64,000 nt of DNA from Chloroflexota bacterium (GTDB lineage: Bacteria > Chloroflexota > UBA11872 > VXOZ01), in the NCBI GenBank assembly GCA_958295775.1, contig CATQHC010000009.1, positions 682,001-746,000 of the forward strand. Direction: 5' to 3'. The notes beneath the pieces are model-generated. The model had not been told where the DNA came from. It ran no database searches and saw nothing but the letters and a program-made list of their open reading frames with translations. The position numbers and the translations under genes are program-made. The number at the start of each line of letters is the position of its first letter. Positions within the stretch are counted from its first letter, which is position 1. This document shows positions 1 through 8,859 of this stretch, piece after piece.

Positions 1-180
1 ATAAGGCTTGGCCGCGCCGGCAGCCAGCGCGTCGATCACGTGCTGCGGCGTGGGCAGATCGGGATCGCCGATGCCCAGCGAGATTACGTCCACGCCTTCT
101 TTCCGCTTGGCGGCAATCCGCCGATCGACCTCGGCAAACAGATACGGCGGTAGTTTGGCAATCCGATTCGCAAAACGCAT
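1..180 (-). CDS. dapL: LL-diaminopimelate aminotransferase, N-terminal part (cut by window edge)
   Basis: The first 60 residues of a class I/II PLP-dependent aminotransferase are visible, running off the left edge. The ATG (178-180) has an AGAGG Shine-Dalgarno about 9 bases upstream. The N-terminus ([18 protein letters not shown], then [13 protein letters not shown]) is typical of the LL-diaminopimelate aminotransferase group, which converts tetrahydrodipicolinate directly to LL-DAP in lysine and peptidoglycan synthesis. A dapF gene at 11317-12165 supplies the next step, which supports the call. The PLP lysine lies outside the window, so another class I aminotransferase cannot be excluded. 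Confidence 0.7.
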   Translation of the reverse strand, partial: MRFANRIAKLPPYLFAEVDRRIAAKRKEGVDVISLGIGDPDLPTPQHVIDALAAGAAKPY

Positions 181-286
181 GTGTGCATCCTCTTTCGTGT
201 GAGCGCGTGCTCAGCATGACCTCAAAGCAGACTCATGAGTGCCTTTGCGTAACCCGCCGAATTGGCTTACAGTCGGACAGAAGGTG

Positions 287-320
287 CCCTCACCCTAACC
301 CTCTCCCTCGGGGAGAGGGA
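287..320. repeat. CCCTCACCCTAACCCTCTCC repeat (family R6)
   Basis: The 3' half (CTCTCCCTCGGGGAGAGGGA) is an almost perfect hairpin. A second copy lies at 58599-58636 with a variant stem. Both are intergenic. Confidence 0.6.
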
Positions 321-537
321 ACTTTCAGAGTTGTGGCGTTGATTCGCTGTCCGCGGGGCTTGGTTCAAGCAAGAGTCTCCTCGAGGAAGATTGGGGTTTT
401 CCCAAGTGCAAAACAGTCGCAGTATACGGTATCACGAAATTGAAGGAGAGGGGTAGTTCCAGTGCTGTGCACGTGCCGTCAAGCTGAAGTGAAGAGTTGA
501 ATTTGTCTTTGTGGTGGAATCTTGAGAAATGGTATCC

Positions 538-564
538 ATGCTTCGACAAGCTCAGCACGAACGG
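538..564. repeat. TTCGACAAGCTCAGCACGAA repeat (family R1)
   Basis: The core TTCGACAAGCTCAGCACGAA followed by CGG recurs, in either orientation and with complementary end changes, at 26497-26529, 26552-26584, 33601-33637, 47684-47724 and 47781-47817, with a half copy at 22557-22575. This copy lacks the left palindrome arm. Confidence 0.65.
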
Positions 565-648
565 ACGAGAAATGCTCTCGCAGTTGGCGACACTTGCCCC
601 GGCACATGGCAACGTCTTACTGGCCTCTGCCCACGAATGCACCGTCCT

Positions 649-3141
649 CTACGGCGACCATGACGGATCGGCGTCGAGGGCCGGATTGTCGGTGAGGCGG
701 GTGACGTTGCCGGTAGCAATGTCCATCACGTAGACTTCGTAATTTAACTCCCTGATGCTGTAGAAAGCCAAGCTCTGGCCGTCCGCCGACCACGCGGCGC
801 CGAAGTCATCGGCCGGGTGGGTCGTCAGCCGGGTCAGGTCAGTGCCGTCGGCGTTTATCACGTAGATTTCCCAGTTGCCGTTACGTTTGCTGGTAAAGGC
901 CAGTCTGCGCCCGTCCGGCGACCACGTCGGCGCGGTGTCCGCGGCGCGGTCGGTAGTAAGCCTCACTTGCTCACTGCCGTCGGCATTCATCACAAAGATA
1001 TCGAAGTTTCGTTCGCGGTCGCTGGTATACGCAATTTTCACGCCGTCGGGCGACCAGGACGGAGCCAGTTCACGCCCGCGGTCGAACGTAAGCCGCGTCT
1101 GTGCGCTGCCGTCGGCGTTCATCACGTAGACATCGACGTTATTGTCACGTTCGCTATAGAACACCAGCTTGCGTCCATCCGGCGACCAGCGGGGAGCGAA
1201 GTCGTCACCGGTATGAGTCGTCAGTTGTGTTACCTCGCTGCCGACTTCGTCGAAGACGCCGGCGGCGTTCATCACGTAAATGTCGAAGTTTCCGGCACGA
1301 TTACTCGCGAACGCGATGCGCCGCGCGTCCGGTGACCAGGTCGGCGCAACGTCGTTTGCCGGATCGTCCGTCAGGCGCGTCAAACCGCTGCCGTCGGCAT
1401 TCATCACATAGATTTCCCAGTTTTCATCGCGCAGACTGGCAAACGCAATCTGCGCCAGACGCTCCTCTTCACCGCCGGATACGACGACGAACTGCTTGTT
1501 ACCGGCATACGCGCTATTGTCAAAGATCATGCGAAAGGCAACATCCTCGGCGGAGACTTCCGCCACCACCACTTTGAAGAGCAAACCGAAATTCCCGAAC
1601 GGCAAGGGCGATGGACCAGTGACCTGCCAGTAGCCCACATCGTCCGGTTGGGAAAGTTCCCAGCCGTCCAGCAGTCCCCCTTCATGGGCCGGGACGAGCG
1701 AGACCGTAACCGGCCGGTCAATGTCGAGTGTAAAGCGCAAGTGCTGAATGTTGCGCGGCACATGGAGCGCGCGCACGAAAGTTGTCGCGGTCTGCTCTTC
1801 CAGGTCAATCGTGGGTGGATCTACCGCGATGCGTCCCTGCGTATCGGGACTGTAAATCTCGCCGAACGGCAGCGCCCCAGTGGCGAATTCGCCCGTGACG
1901 CCGTCCAGGGTCGACTCGATGCGTATCGCATACTCCCCATCGCGGCGCAGCGTGGTGTAGCTCAGCTTATATTGACCGGCAAAATCATTCACCAATGCAA
2001 CGAACTGGTCTTCAAGATGCGCCAATTCCGCCGCCGCGTAGTAAGCGCCGTTCGTTGCCGTTGCGAGCGTGCGCAATTCCGATTCTTGATAAACGTCGCC
2101 CAGACCGAGCGGATAGAGTTGCACGCCTCTCGCCCGTGCCAGTTGCACCACCTCGTCGCGCGTGCGGATGCTGCTGGTATCCTTGCCGTCCGAGAGAAAG
2201 ACCAGCGCGCGGCTGGCGTCGGCAACCATGCTCGCTTGCGCAGAAAACAGGTCGAGACCACGTTCTACGGCATCCCAGAGGCGGCTGGAACCCGAATCAA
2301 AACCGGATTCCGCAAAACGAGTGACGTCCGCGCGGATTTGGTCTCTATCCGTAGTTGGAAAAGCGATGATCACCGGTTCTGCGGAGCGATCGTGAAAGGC
2401 CACGACACCGACGCGATGTGCGGCGGGCAAGCGGTCGAGGGCGCTATCAAGCGCATGACGCATGAGCGTACTGCCGGCGGTGCCGTCCGGCAACTGCCAG
2501 GTTGTCATGCTGCGCGTAAAGTCAAGCACGAACACCACTTCCAAGGCAAAGCGCTCGGCGGAGTACACGAAGAAATTGGTCTCCGTGTAGTCCACTTCTT
2601 CCCAGGCGTCCGTGCCGGCGCCGCGCTCGAATATGCGCGTCGCGGCTTGCAGGTCCGCCGCCGGCAAGATTATGGGGTTGCCGTCTTCGTCACGGAGAGA
2701 GAAGATCGCCTGCACCTGGCTCGGCTCGCGCAGCAAGACGCGCACGCCCGCAAAGTTTACCGCCGATTCCGCGGCCGGCGCGGGAGTACCTACCGGCGTG
2801 GGCGAAATCTCAGGGGCAGGCGTCGCCGTAGGCGGGGGAACCGGGCTTGGCGTGGGCGAAGGTACCTGAGTTGGACGCGGACGTGGCGTCGCGGTCGGTG
2901 CGGGCGTAACCTCCGGCGTGGCCGTCGGCGGCGTGATAGTGACCGTCGGCGTCGGGGGGACTGGGGTCGCAGTCGGCACGACTAAAGTCGCAGTCGGCGC
3001 AACTGTCTGAGTTACCTGCGGCGATGGGACCGGGCTGGCTTCCTCAACGGTGGCGTCCGCATCCGGCTCATCCCCGCCGCATGCTGCCAACAACAGGCAG
3101 AAACAGCCGAACAATACGGCGACGAAATAGCGTTTCGTCAT
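649..3141 (-). CDS. Lipoprotein with VWA domain and TolB-type beta-propeller
   Basis: 830 residues from the ATG at 3141, which has AGGA about 12 bases upstream; an in-frame TTG two codons earlier (3147) is possible. A signal peptide ends in the lipobox LLAAC (Cys21), so the protein should be lipid-anchored outside the membrane. A Pro/Thr-rich linker spans about residues 30-125. A von Willebrand A domain (about 200-390) carries a MIDAS-like DFTRS at 207-211, expected to bind a divalent metal and ligand. The C-terminus (about 565-830) has six TolB/PD40 propeller blades with the recurring pattern SxRxxNxxIYVMNADG and LTRLT. The family role is protein or ligand binding at the surface; the ligand is unknown. 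It is divergent from the NHL gene. Confidence 0.85.
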   Translation of the reverse strand: MTKRYFVAVLFGCFCLLLAACGGDEPDADATVEEASPVPSPQVTQTVAPTATLVVPTATPVPPTPTVTITPPTATPEVTPAPTATPRPRPTQVPSPTPSPVPPPTATPAPEISPTPVGTPAPAAESAVNFAGVRVLLREPSQVQAIFSLRDEDGNPIILPAADLQAATRIFERGAGTDAWEEVDYTETNFFVYSAERFALEVVFVLDFTRSMTTWQLPDGTAGSTLMRHALDSALDRLPAAHRVGVVAFHDRSAEPVIIAFPTTDRDQIRADVTRFAESGFDSGSSRLWDAVERGLDLFSAQASMVADASRALVFLSDGKDTSSIRTRDEVVQLARARGVQLYPLGLGDVYQESELRTLATATNGAYYAAAELAHLEDQFVALVNDFAGQYKLSYTTLRRDGEYAIRIESTLDGVTGEFATGALPFGEIYSPDTQGRIAVDPPTIDLEEQTATTFVRALHVPRNIQHLRFTLDIDRPVTVSLVPAHEGGLLDGWELSQPDDVGYWQVTGPSPLPFGNFGLLFKVVVAEVSAEDVAFRMIFDNSAYAGNKQFVVVSGGEEERLAQIAFASLRDENWEIYVMNADGSGLTRLTDDPANDVAPTWSPDARRIAFASNRAGNFDIYVMNAAGVFDEVGSEVTQLTTHTGDDFAPRWSPDGRKLVFYSERDNNVDVYVMNADGSAQTRLTFDRGRELAPSWSPDGVKIAYTSDRERNFDIFVMNADGSEQVRLTTDRAADTAPTWSPDGRRLAFTSKRNGNWEIYVINADGTDLTRLTTHPADDFGAAWSADGQSLAFYSIRELNYEVYVMDIATGNVTRLTDNPALDADPSWSP

Positions 3142-3259
3142 CTGCAATTGCCGTCCTGCATCGGTCGCTTGCCTCCGCCGCTGGTGGCGCTTGACGTATA
3201 ATAGGCCAATGTGAGGATTGATAAGCGAGAGTATCTGTCCACAGTATTTGCGAAACTAC

Positions 3260-4450
3260 ATGATTCGTCAAACGCAACGCCATACACCTTCGTCGGCGCG
3301 GTCAGTTGGGGCGTTCGCCGCGCTGGCAGTGCTGCTCTTGGGCGCGCCTGCGCTCCGGGCGGTCGAATCCCAGCAATATCTATACGAATCCGAAGTAACA
3401 CGCCATAGCACTATCACCACTATAGCGGGCAACGGCATCGCAAGTGCCAGCGGCGACGACGGCCCGGCCACGGAAGCCACGCTCAACACTCCCGCCGCCC
3501 TGGTCGTAGACCCTCTGGGCAACGTGTACATTGCCGATGCCTTCAACCACCGCATTCGGCAAATTGCGCCCGACGGCACTATCACTACCATCGCGGGCAC
3601 GGGAGAAGCCGGGGACGCAGGGGACGGTGGGGAAGCCGGGGACGCCCGATTGCGCTCCCCGCTGGGCATCGCGATAGGCGGCGACGGCTCGATTTACATT
3701 GCCGACACCTACAATCACCGCATCCGCAAGGTTTCGCCGGACGGCGTCATCAGCACGATAGCGGGCACCGGCGAGTCCGGTTTCGGCGGTGACGGCGGCC
3801 CGGCAACACAGGCCGCGTTGGCCTACCCGACCAGCGTTGCGGTTGCGGCTGACGGCGCAATCTACATTGCCGACACGCGCAATCATAGAGTGCGTAAACT
3901 GGCGGCGGACGGTGCCATCACCTCCGTGGCGGGTACCGGCGCGCCCGGTTTCAGCGGCGATGGCGGTCCTGCGAAACTGGCGCGGTTGAATAGCCCGCGC
4001 GGCGTGGCCGTATCTCCTGATGGGAAGCTCTACATCGTGGATCGGGAAAACCGGCGCATTCGCATGGTGGCGACCGACGGCCTCATCACGACCATTGCGG
4101 GTACGGGCAGTTCCGGCTTCAACGGCGATCGGGGCGATGCCACCCGCGCCACGTTACGCGCCCCCTACGGCGTTGCCGTGGACAGCCGGGGCAACCTCTT
4201 CATTGCCGATACCTTCAACCATCGTGTGCGGAAAGTCTCACCTGACGGCAACCTCGATACGGTGGCCGGCAGCGACCGCTTTGGCTTTAGCGGAGACGGC
4301 TGGGCGGCCGGTTTCGCCACGCTTCACTACCCGCTCGGCGTGGCGGTGGACATTGCCGGCAACCTCTACGTCGCCGACAGCATCAACCATCGCATTCGAA
4401 AAGTGTGGGCCACCGCGAATACGGTGCCCACGCCCAATCTGTTCTTCTAG
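3260..4450 (+). CDS. Secreted NHL-repeat protein
   Basis: 396 residues from the ATG at 3260; an in-frame TTG at 3218 gives 14 more residues but would spoil the signal peptide, which here runs from basic residues into AALAVLLLGAPALRA. The mature protein has six NHL blades of the form GVAVDxxGNLYIADxxNHRI, each followed by a linker of the type ITTIAGTGxxGFxGDGGPA. NHL blades form a beta-propeller that binds proteins, nucleic acid or cell-wall polymers. A TATAAT box at 3197-3202 in the divergent gap could serve as its -10, without a clear -35. No enzymatic domain is attached, so a binding or envelope role is the most that can be said. Confidence 0.8.
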   Translation: MIRQTQRHTPSSARSVGAFAALAVLLLGAPALRAVESQQYLYESEVTRHSTITTIAGNGIASASGDDGPATEATLNTPAALVVDPLGNVYIADAFNHRIRQIAPDGTITTIAGTGEAGDAGDGGEAGDARLRSPLGIAIGGDGSIYIADTYNHRIRKVSPDGVISTIAGTGESGFGGDGGPATQAALAYPTSVAVAADGAIYIADTRNHRVRKLAADGAITSVAGTGAPGFSGDGGPAKLARLNSPRGVAVSPDGKLYIVDRENRRIRMVATDGLITTIAGTGSSGFNGDRGDATRATLRAPYGVAVDSRGNLFIADTFNHRVRKVSPDGNLDTVAGSDRFGFSGDGWAAGFATLHYPLGVAVDIAGNLYVADSINHRIRKVWATANTVPTPNLFF

Positions 4451-4610
4451 TCAACTGCTTCTGACGGACTTCCTTACCCGTTGCGTTGGTTCGGATCAGA
4501 AACTATCGCCAGATTCTGCACTTCCTTCTCTAGGCTGCGCTACTAAAACCGCAATCACCACAGCGCCGCTTGCCCCTCAACGCCCTGGTTAGGCTGGCGC
4601 GGGCGGAGAG

Positions 4611-5237
4611 CTAGCTTTCTCGCCGGAAAACGTAGGCATAGGCACTTCGCGTATACGCCACGCCGCGCTGGGTACGCTCCAGTTCCTCCCGCGTGACCGT
4701 CCGATCCCGCTTTGGCACAAAGTAGAAAGCAAGGTTGGTCTCAACCAAGCTAAATCGCTCGGCGCGGCGATTGATAGCCGCTACCAGCGCGAAATCCTGG
4801 TCCAACCACGCCATGCTTGCGTCGCCGTGGCTGTTGTTGGCCAGGAGCACGCCGCCAACTTTGAGGTACTGCTTGCAGTGCTGCGAGACGAAACCCGCGT
4901 ACTGCGAAATGAGCAAATCGTAGCTCTCCTCAGCTTCCGGGAATTCCTGCACATAGTCAGCTCTGTGAAAGCGGATGCACGGCTCTTGGGAATACACCTT
5001 CCGCTCGTTCACATAGTCACGCACAGCCGGATCTGCAAAGAAGCGCGCAGCGCGCTTGTCCGTATCCACAAAACACGTGTGCGGATAGACGAAGGCCGGA
5101 GTAAGGTGCGCAAAGCTGCCCGGATAGAGCGCGCGTCGGCTCGCAAAACTGGCGGCCATGAGCTTGAACAGCTCCAGCCGCTCAAAGCTGTGAGCCACGT
5201 AGTGTTTTGAATAGAGAGCCAACGCGTCCTGGCTCAT
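4611..5237 (-). CDS. Uncharacterised protein, weakly methyltransferase-like
   Basis: 208 residues, no signal peptide. A stretch reading VYPHTCFVDTDKRAARFF followed by YDLLISQYAGFVSQ and VGGVLLANNSHGDAS resembles the nucleotide-edge Asp and the central strands of class I S-adenosylmethionine methyltransferases, but a glycine-rich motif I is not evident. I do not recognise a named family. It follows the NHL gene tail-to-tail and precedes, on the same strand, nothing obviously related. Treat the enzyme assignment as a weak inference. Confidence 0.5.
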   Translation of the reverse strand: MSQDALALYSKHYVAHSFERLELFKLMAASFASRRALYPGSFAHLTPAFVYPHTCFVDTDKRAARFFADPAVRDYVNERKVYSQEPCIRFHRADYVQEFPEAEESYDLLISQYAGFVSQHCKQYLKVGGVLLANNSHGDASMAWLDQDFALVAAINRRAERFSLVETNLAFYFVPKRDRTVTREELERTQRGVAYTRSAYAYVFRRES

Positions 5238-5334
5238 GGCGGTTCCGGACCCTGAAGCACGCTCTGTCGCATAGCGGGCATTTCATCTGTCATGTTGCTC
5301 CATTCGTCGGTCGCCACCTCGCGCGCTAGCTGGG

Positions 5335-5703
5335 CTACTCTTGCGGTTTCACCGTTAGAGGAATGGGAATCCGAATCACGGTAACGGTCTGGGTCTCGGC
5401 ATCGATGAAGTAGACGGTCTCCACGCCTTCCTGCGTGCAGATAATCTTGATCTGCGTGATGGTGTCACGGAATGACAGGTACTCCTGGTACCCAAGACAG
5501 GTCTGCTCCGGTTCCTCCAGTTCATAGAAGAGCACGCCTTCTTGGGGCGGCCATGGCGCCGGGGTCGGTTGTGCAGTCGCGGGCACCGGCGTAGGCGTCG
5601 CTGTAGGTACGGGTGTTGGCGTCGGCTGCCGCAGCGGACCGCATCCTGCCACTACCATCAAGAGACTGAGTAGTAGGATCCCCCGGCGCAGCAGCTTTTC
5701 CAT
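5335..5703 (-). CDS. Small lipoprotein, paralogue 3 of a tandem trio
   Basis: 122 residues with the lipobox VVAGC, a Thr/Pro linker (TPTPVPTATPTPVPATAQPT) and a C-terminal domain of about 75 residues. That domain shares with its two upstream neighbours the pattern FYxL...C.GYxE...FRxT..QxKI.CT..GVETVYFID. Two conserved cysteines could form a disulfide. The gene starts 4 bases past the stop of the preceding paralogue, so the three look like one minus-strand operon. Function unknown; the domain may bind something at the outer face of the membrane. Confidence 0.75.
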   Translation of the reverse strand: MEKLLRRGILLLSLLMVVAGCGPLRQPTPTPVPTATPTPVPATAQPTPAPWPPQEGVLFYELEEPEQTCLGYQEYLSFRDTITQIKIICTQEGVETVYFIDAETQTVTVIRIPIPLTVKPQE

Positions 5704-5707
5704 TGGC

Positions 5708-6097
5708 TTAGGGCATCCCCGGCACTGGCGCCAGCTTGCGGGTAACGGTGATCGTCTGGTTCTGTACGTCTACAAAGTAGACGGTGCCCTTTTCATCGTT
5801 TGTGCATACCACCCGGACTTGCCGCACCACCCCCAGAGAGTCATGGGTAATCTGCTCAGGGGATACCTCAATCGGTCCTATGATCTCAGCAAAGCCGGGG
5901 CACACCTGCTCACTCTGGGTGAGATCGTGAAAGACTATCCCTTGCTTGCGCACGCCAAGGGCAAGAACGGGAGACGGCGTTGGCTGAGGAGCGGAAGTGG
6001 GCACAGACGACGGTGTTGCTTCAGCTTCCGGCTGTTGACCGCAGCCGCTGAGCATCACCGCACACACCAAAAACAAGAGACTGCACCGCAGCTTCAC
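5708..6097 (-). CDS. Small lipoprotein, paralogue 2 of a tandem trio
   Basis: 129 residues from a GTG start, with the lipobox MLSGC, a short Pro/Thr linker and the same C-terminal domain as its neighbours (FHDLTQSEQVCPGFAEI ... VRVVCTN ... GTVYFVDVQNQTITV). It is the most diverged of the three, with an insertion between the first cysteine and the second. Function unknown. Confidence 0.75.
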   Translation of the reverse strand: MKLRCSLLFLVCAVMLSGCGQQPEAEATPSSVPTSAPQPTPSPVLALGVRKQGIVFHDLTQSEQVCPGFAEIIGPIEVSPEQITHDSLGVVRQVRVVCTNDEKGTVYFVDVQNQTITVTRKLAPVPGMP

Positions 6098-6150
6098 AAC
6101 ACGTCCCGTATCGCGACTGCGCCCTCGATCCCAGGCCGGGCCCCGGCAAG

Positions 6151-6597
6151 CTAGGGTATCTCCGGCTCAAGCAACGGGACGCGTATGCCTGTCACTACCA
6201 AGTTATCCAAGTCAACGAAATACACGGTTTCCACGCCGGGACCGGTGCACGTAATCTTGACCTGAGAAACAGTCTGCCGAAAACCGGTAAACTCCTGATA
6301 TCCCGGGCAGGTCTTCTCGATTTCCGTGAGGTCGTAGAAGAGAATACTCTGCGTCTGCGTGGGCGGAACCGGCGTGGCCTCTTCCGGCACTGCGTCAGCC
6401 GCAGGCGTCGCAGCGACCGCAGTTGGCGTCGGCGTTGTGGTGGGTTCCGCTTCGGCAACCGGTTGCGCAGTTGGCGATGGCTGTGCCGTGGCAGCAACCG
6501 TCGGAGTCGTCGCGTCCTCGTCCTCCGCGGACTCACCGCAGCCAAGCAGGGCAAGCGACAGCGCGCAGACCGCAAGAGCCCGGCTCCACACTCTCAT
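6151..6597 (-). CDS. Small lipoprotein, paralogue 1 of a tandem trio
   Basis: 148 residues from the ATG at 6597, chosen because GGGAGGAG lies 9 bases upstream; a longer reading to 6642 would bury the signal peptide. The lipobox is ALLGC, followed by an acidic and then Thr/Pro/Ala-rich linker of about 60 residues and the shared domain (FYDLTEIEKTCPGYQEF ... VKITCTGPGVETVYFVD). First gene of the putative three-gene operon. Function unknown. Confidence 0.75.
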   Translation of the reverse strand: MRVWSRALAVCALSLALLGCGESAEDEDATTPTVAATAQPSPTAQPVAEAEPTTTPTPTAVAATPAADAVPEEATPVPPTQTQSILFYDLTEIEKTCPGYQEFTGFRQTVSQVKITCTGPGVETVYFVDLDNLVVTGIRVPLLEPEIP

Positions 6598-7103
6598 GTG
6601 CGCACACTCCTCCCTGCCTTCAACCCTAGATTGCGGCGCCAAAGGCGTTGGCGCCGCGCCTGCCTATACTGTAGCGAATTGCTCTACGACCTGCCATTGC
6701 GAACTGAGGTCACCGCAGACTGCGGCGACGGCCAGACCACTCCGCGATTTAACATAGCACATGGCGCCTGCCGCGAGTTTGCCAGATTCCGGTCCGGATA
6801 TGTCCACATGCCGCCCTTGGGCAGGTCTTTGCTCTTCGCTGCAACGCAACCACGCCAGAAATCTGCCATGATGCCGTAGGGGCACGGCATGCCGTGCCCC
6901 TACACCCAATTGCAGCTCTTGTTACGGTAAATTCAATCTTGCGTTCTCATCCATCGCTCCACCATATGGAACTTGCTCTCCGACTCTTGCTGCACTTGGC
7001 GCTGCCGAGTCATTGCCAGCCCATTTGAGTTATAGCCTAGAATTAGCGCTCCGCTTGGCATGACGGCCTTGTGCATCTCTTGCGGGATTGGGGGCAGCCC
7101 AAG
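6598..7103. other. Intergenic region with a perfect palindrome
   Basis: About 500 bases without a credible gene. The only structure seen is the 28-bp palindrome at 6876-6903. It separates the lipoprotein operon from the 3' end of the hydantoinase genes. Confidence 0.55.
6876..6903. repeat. Perfect 28-bp palindrome GTAGGGGCACGGCA/TGCCGTGCCCCTAC (family R4)
   Basis: Each arm of 14 bases is the exact reverse complement of the other. Related copies are at 45646-45675 (two changed positions, mostly compensated) and 50283-50312 (compensated AGAGG/CCTCT change). It could act as a bidirectional terminator or be a REP-like element. Confidence 0.7.
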
Positions 7104-8858
7104 CTATTCGCCCGAATCAGCCGTCTCATTTTTGCGGCCCCGGGCGCGCAGGCCGCGCGTGGCGCGTGCATCCACCACCCACGCTTCCGGGTCAATGGCA
7201 ACGCCGTACTCTTTGGCCGCAGTTGCGCGGTCGTAGTAGCCACGCCGCACGTCTTGGAGCACCAGCGCCGGCGGCCGTTCGAAAGGATCGCCGTAGCCGC
7301 CGCCTCCGGGTGTCCGCAAGCTGAGCACGTCGCCCGGTTCCATGTGTACGCCCTCGTCTTTGCTGATGTGTTCCGGGCGGTATTCTTCACCCCGCAGGGT
7401 AAATACGTGCTCAGCCGTGCGTGCCGACTGGCCACCCAGTATGCCAAACGGGGCGAACCGGCCGCGCTCCCCGAGCAACGAAGCGCTCGCGTCGCCGCTC
7501 CGTATCTGGAATTCGAAGATCACGCCGTAGCCGCCGCGCCGTTTGCCGGCGCCCCCGGAACCCTCGCGAATAGCGTACCGCGTGAAGAGCACCGGATAGC
7601 GGAACTCGAAGATTTCCAGCGCCTGTGTGCGCGCCACGGCAATGGTGGGGTTGCCGTTGATCAACCCATCGGTGAGGAAGTTGCCGCCGTAGCCGCCGCC
7701 TATGAATGAGTAGAAGACGTAATAGCCCTTGCCTGGATTCTCACCGCCGACCGAGAGGTTTGTCACCGTGCCCATCGGCGCGGCGTAGGCATTGTCCGGT
7801 ATTGCCTGGCCCAATGCGCCCAGCATGACGTCAATCACACGCTGGCACACTTCCGCCGCGCAACCGGCCACGGGACGCGGCGGCTGGGCATGCAGAAACG
7901 TCGTCGTCGGAATGTCTACGGTGAAAGGCGCAAAGCAACCCGCGTTGATGGGCACGTCGGGGAACGTGTGCTTGAATGCAATGAAGACTCCCGCAAGCGT
8001 CGTACTGAAGACGCTGTTGAGCGGCCCCCGGCAGGGAGGGCTGCTTTCCGAGAAATCCACGTGGACGTCACTGCCGCTTACCGTCAACTTCAAGCGGAGC
8101 GCAAGCGGCTCCCAGTCTACGCCGTCGCTGTCTATGTAGTCGGTAAACTTGTAGGCGCCATCGGGAATAGTCTCGATATGGCTGCGCATAAGCCGCTCTG
8201 AACGCGCTTTCATCTCGTCAACCGCCGCGAACACCGTTGCCTCGCCGTAGCGGTCAAGGAGTTTCGTGAGCCGGTCGGCGCCGAGATTGAGCGCGGTGAT
8301 CTTCGCAATTATGTCGCCTTGGCGTTCGGCCGACACCCGCACATTCTGCAGGATGATATCAAGCACGTCTTGGTTCAGCGCGCCCTTGTCCATAATGCGC
8401 ACCGGCGGCAGGCGCAAGCCCTCCTGATAGATCTCCGTGGCCCGCGTGGAAAATCCCCCCGGAACACGCCCGCCAATGTCCGGCCAGTGTCCGCTATTCG
8501 CCAGGAATGCCGTGAGCTTACCCTTGTAGAAGAACGGCCTCACCATCTTCACATCCATGAGGTGCGTGCCGCCAAGGTACGGATCGTTGATGATATAGAC
8601 GTCGCCGTCCGCGATGTTCTTGACCAGCTTAATCACGGAACGCACGGTGAACTCCATCACGCAAATGAAGTTCGGGAGGCCGCGCGGCCCCTGCATGATC
8701 ACTTCACCGTCGCGTACGTGGTAGATGCCGCTGGCGCGGTCGAAACCGTCCGAGATGACGGGCGAGAACGCCATCCGCTCCAGGGTGGCGTCCATTTCGT
8801 CGGCGATCTGTTCCAGGCCGCCGCGAATTACCGCGAGGGTGATCGGATCGATAGTCAT
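7104..8858 (-). CDS. hyuB: Hydantoinase B/acetone carboxylase alpha-like subunit
   Basis: 584 residues, the usual length for HyuB. It opens with DPITLAVIRGGLEQIADEMDATL and contains NDPYLGGTHLMDV and SPPCRGPLNSVFSTTLAG, all hallmarks of the family, and ends in the glycine-rich LRTPGGGGYGDP. With HyuA it forms an ATP-dependent cytosolic enzyme that opens hydantoin or oxoproline-type rings, or carboxylates ketones; the exact substrate cannot be read from sequence. Its start lies 2 bases after the hyuA stop, so the genes are co-transcribed and probably coupled. Confidence 0.9.
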   Translation of the reverse strand: MTIDPITLAVIRGGLEQIADEMDATLERMAFSPVISDGFDRASGIYHVRDGEVIMQGPRGLPNFICVMEFTVRSVIKLVKNIADGDVYIINDPYLGGTHLMDVKMVRPFFYKGKLTAFLANSGHWPDIGGRVPGGFSTRATEIYQEGLRLPPVRIMDKGALNQDVLDIILQNVRVSAERQGDIIAKITALNLGADRLTKLLDRYGEATVFAAVDEMKARSERLMRSHIETIPDGAYKFTDYIDSDGVDWEPLALRLKLTVSGSDVHVDFSESSPPCRGPLNSVFSTTLAGVFIAFKHTFPDVPINAGCFAPFTVDIPTTTFLHAQPPRPVAGCAAEVCQRVIDVMLGALGQAIPDNAYAAPMGTVTNLSVGGENPGKGYYVFYSFIGGGYGGNFLTDGLINGNPTIAVARTQALEIFEFRYPVLFTRYAIREGSGGAGKRRGGYGVIFEFQIRSGDASASLLGERGRFAPFGILGGQSARTAEHVFTLRGEEYRPEHISKDEGVHMEPGDVLSLRTPGGGGYGDPFERPPALVLQDVRRGYYDRATAAKEYGVAIDPEAWVVDARATRGLRARGRKNETADSGE

Positions 8859-8859
8859 C

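Larger units (their letters stand above)
181..648. other. Intergenic region with two dispersed repeats
   Basis: No convincing gene. It separates divergently oriented ends: the dapL start on the left and the 3' end of the VWA lipoprotein on the right. It holds a CCCTCACCCTAACCCTCTCC-type repeat at 287-320 and a TTCGACAAGCTCAGCACGAA-type repeat at 538-564. Short ORFs here merely translate these repeats. Confidence 0.6.

Noticed and set aside
1648-2985. 445-codon plus-strand ORF
   Set aside because: It lies antisense inside the VWA/propeller lipoprotein, is Arg-rich and shows no family motif.
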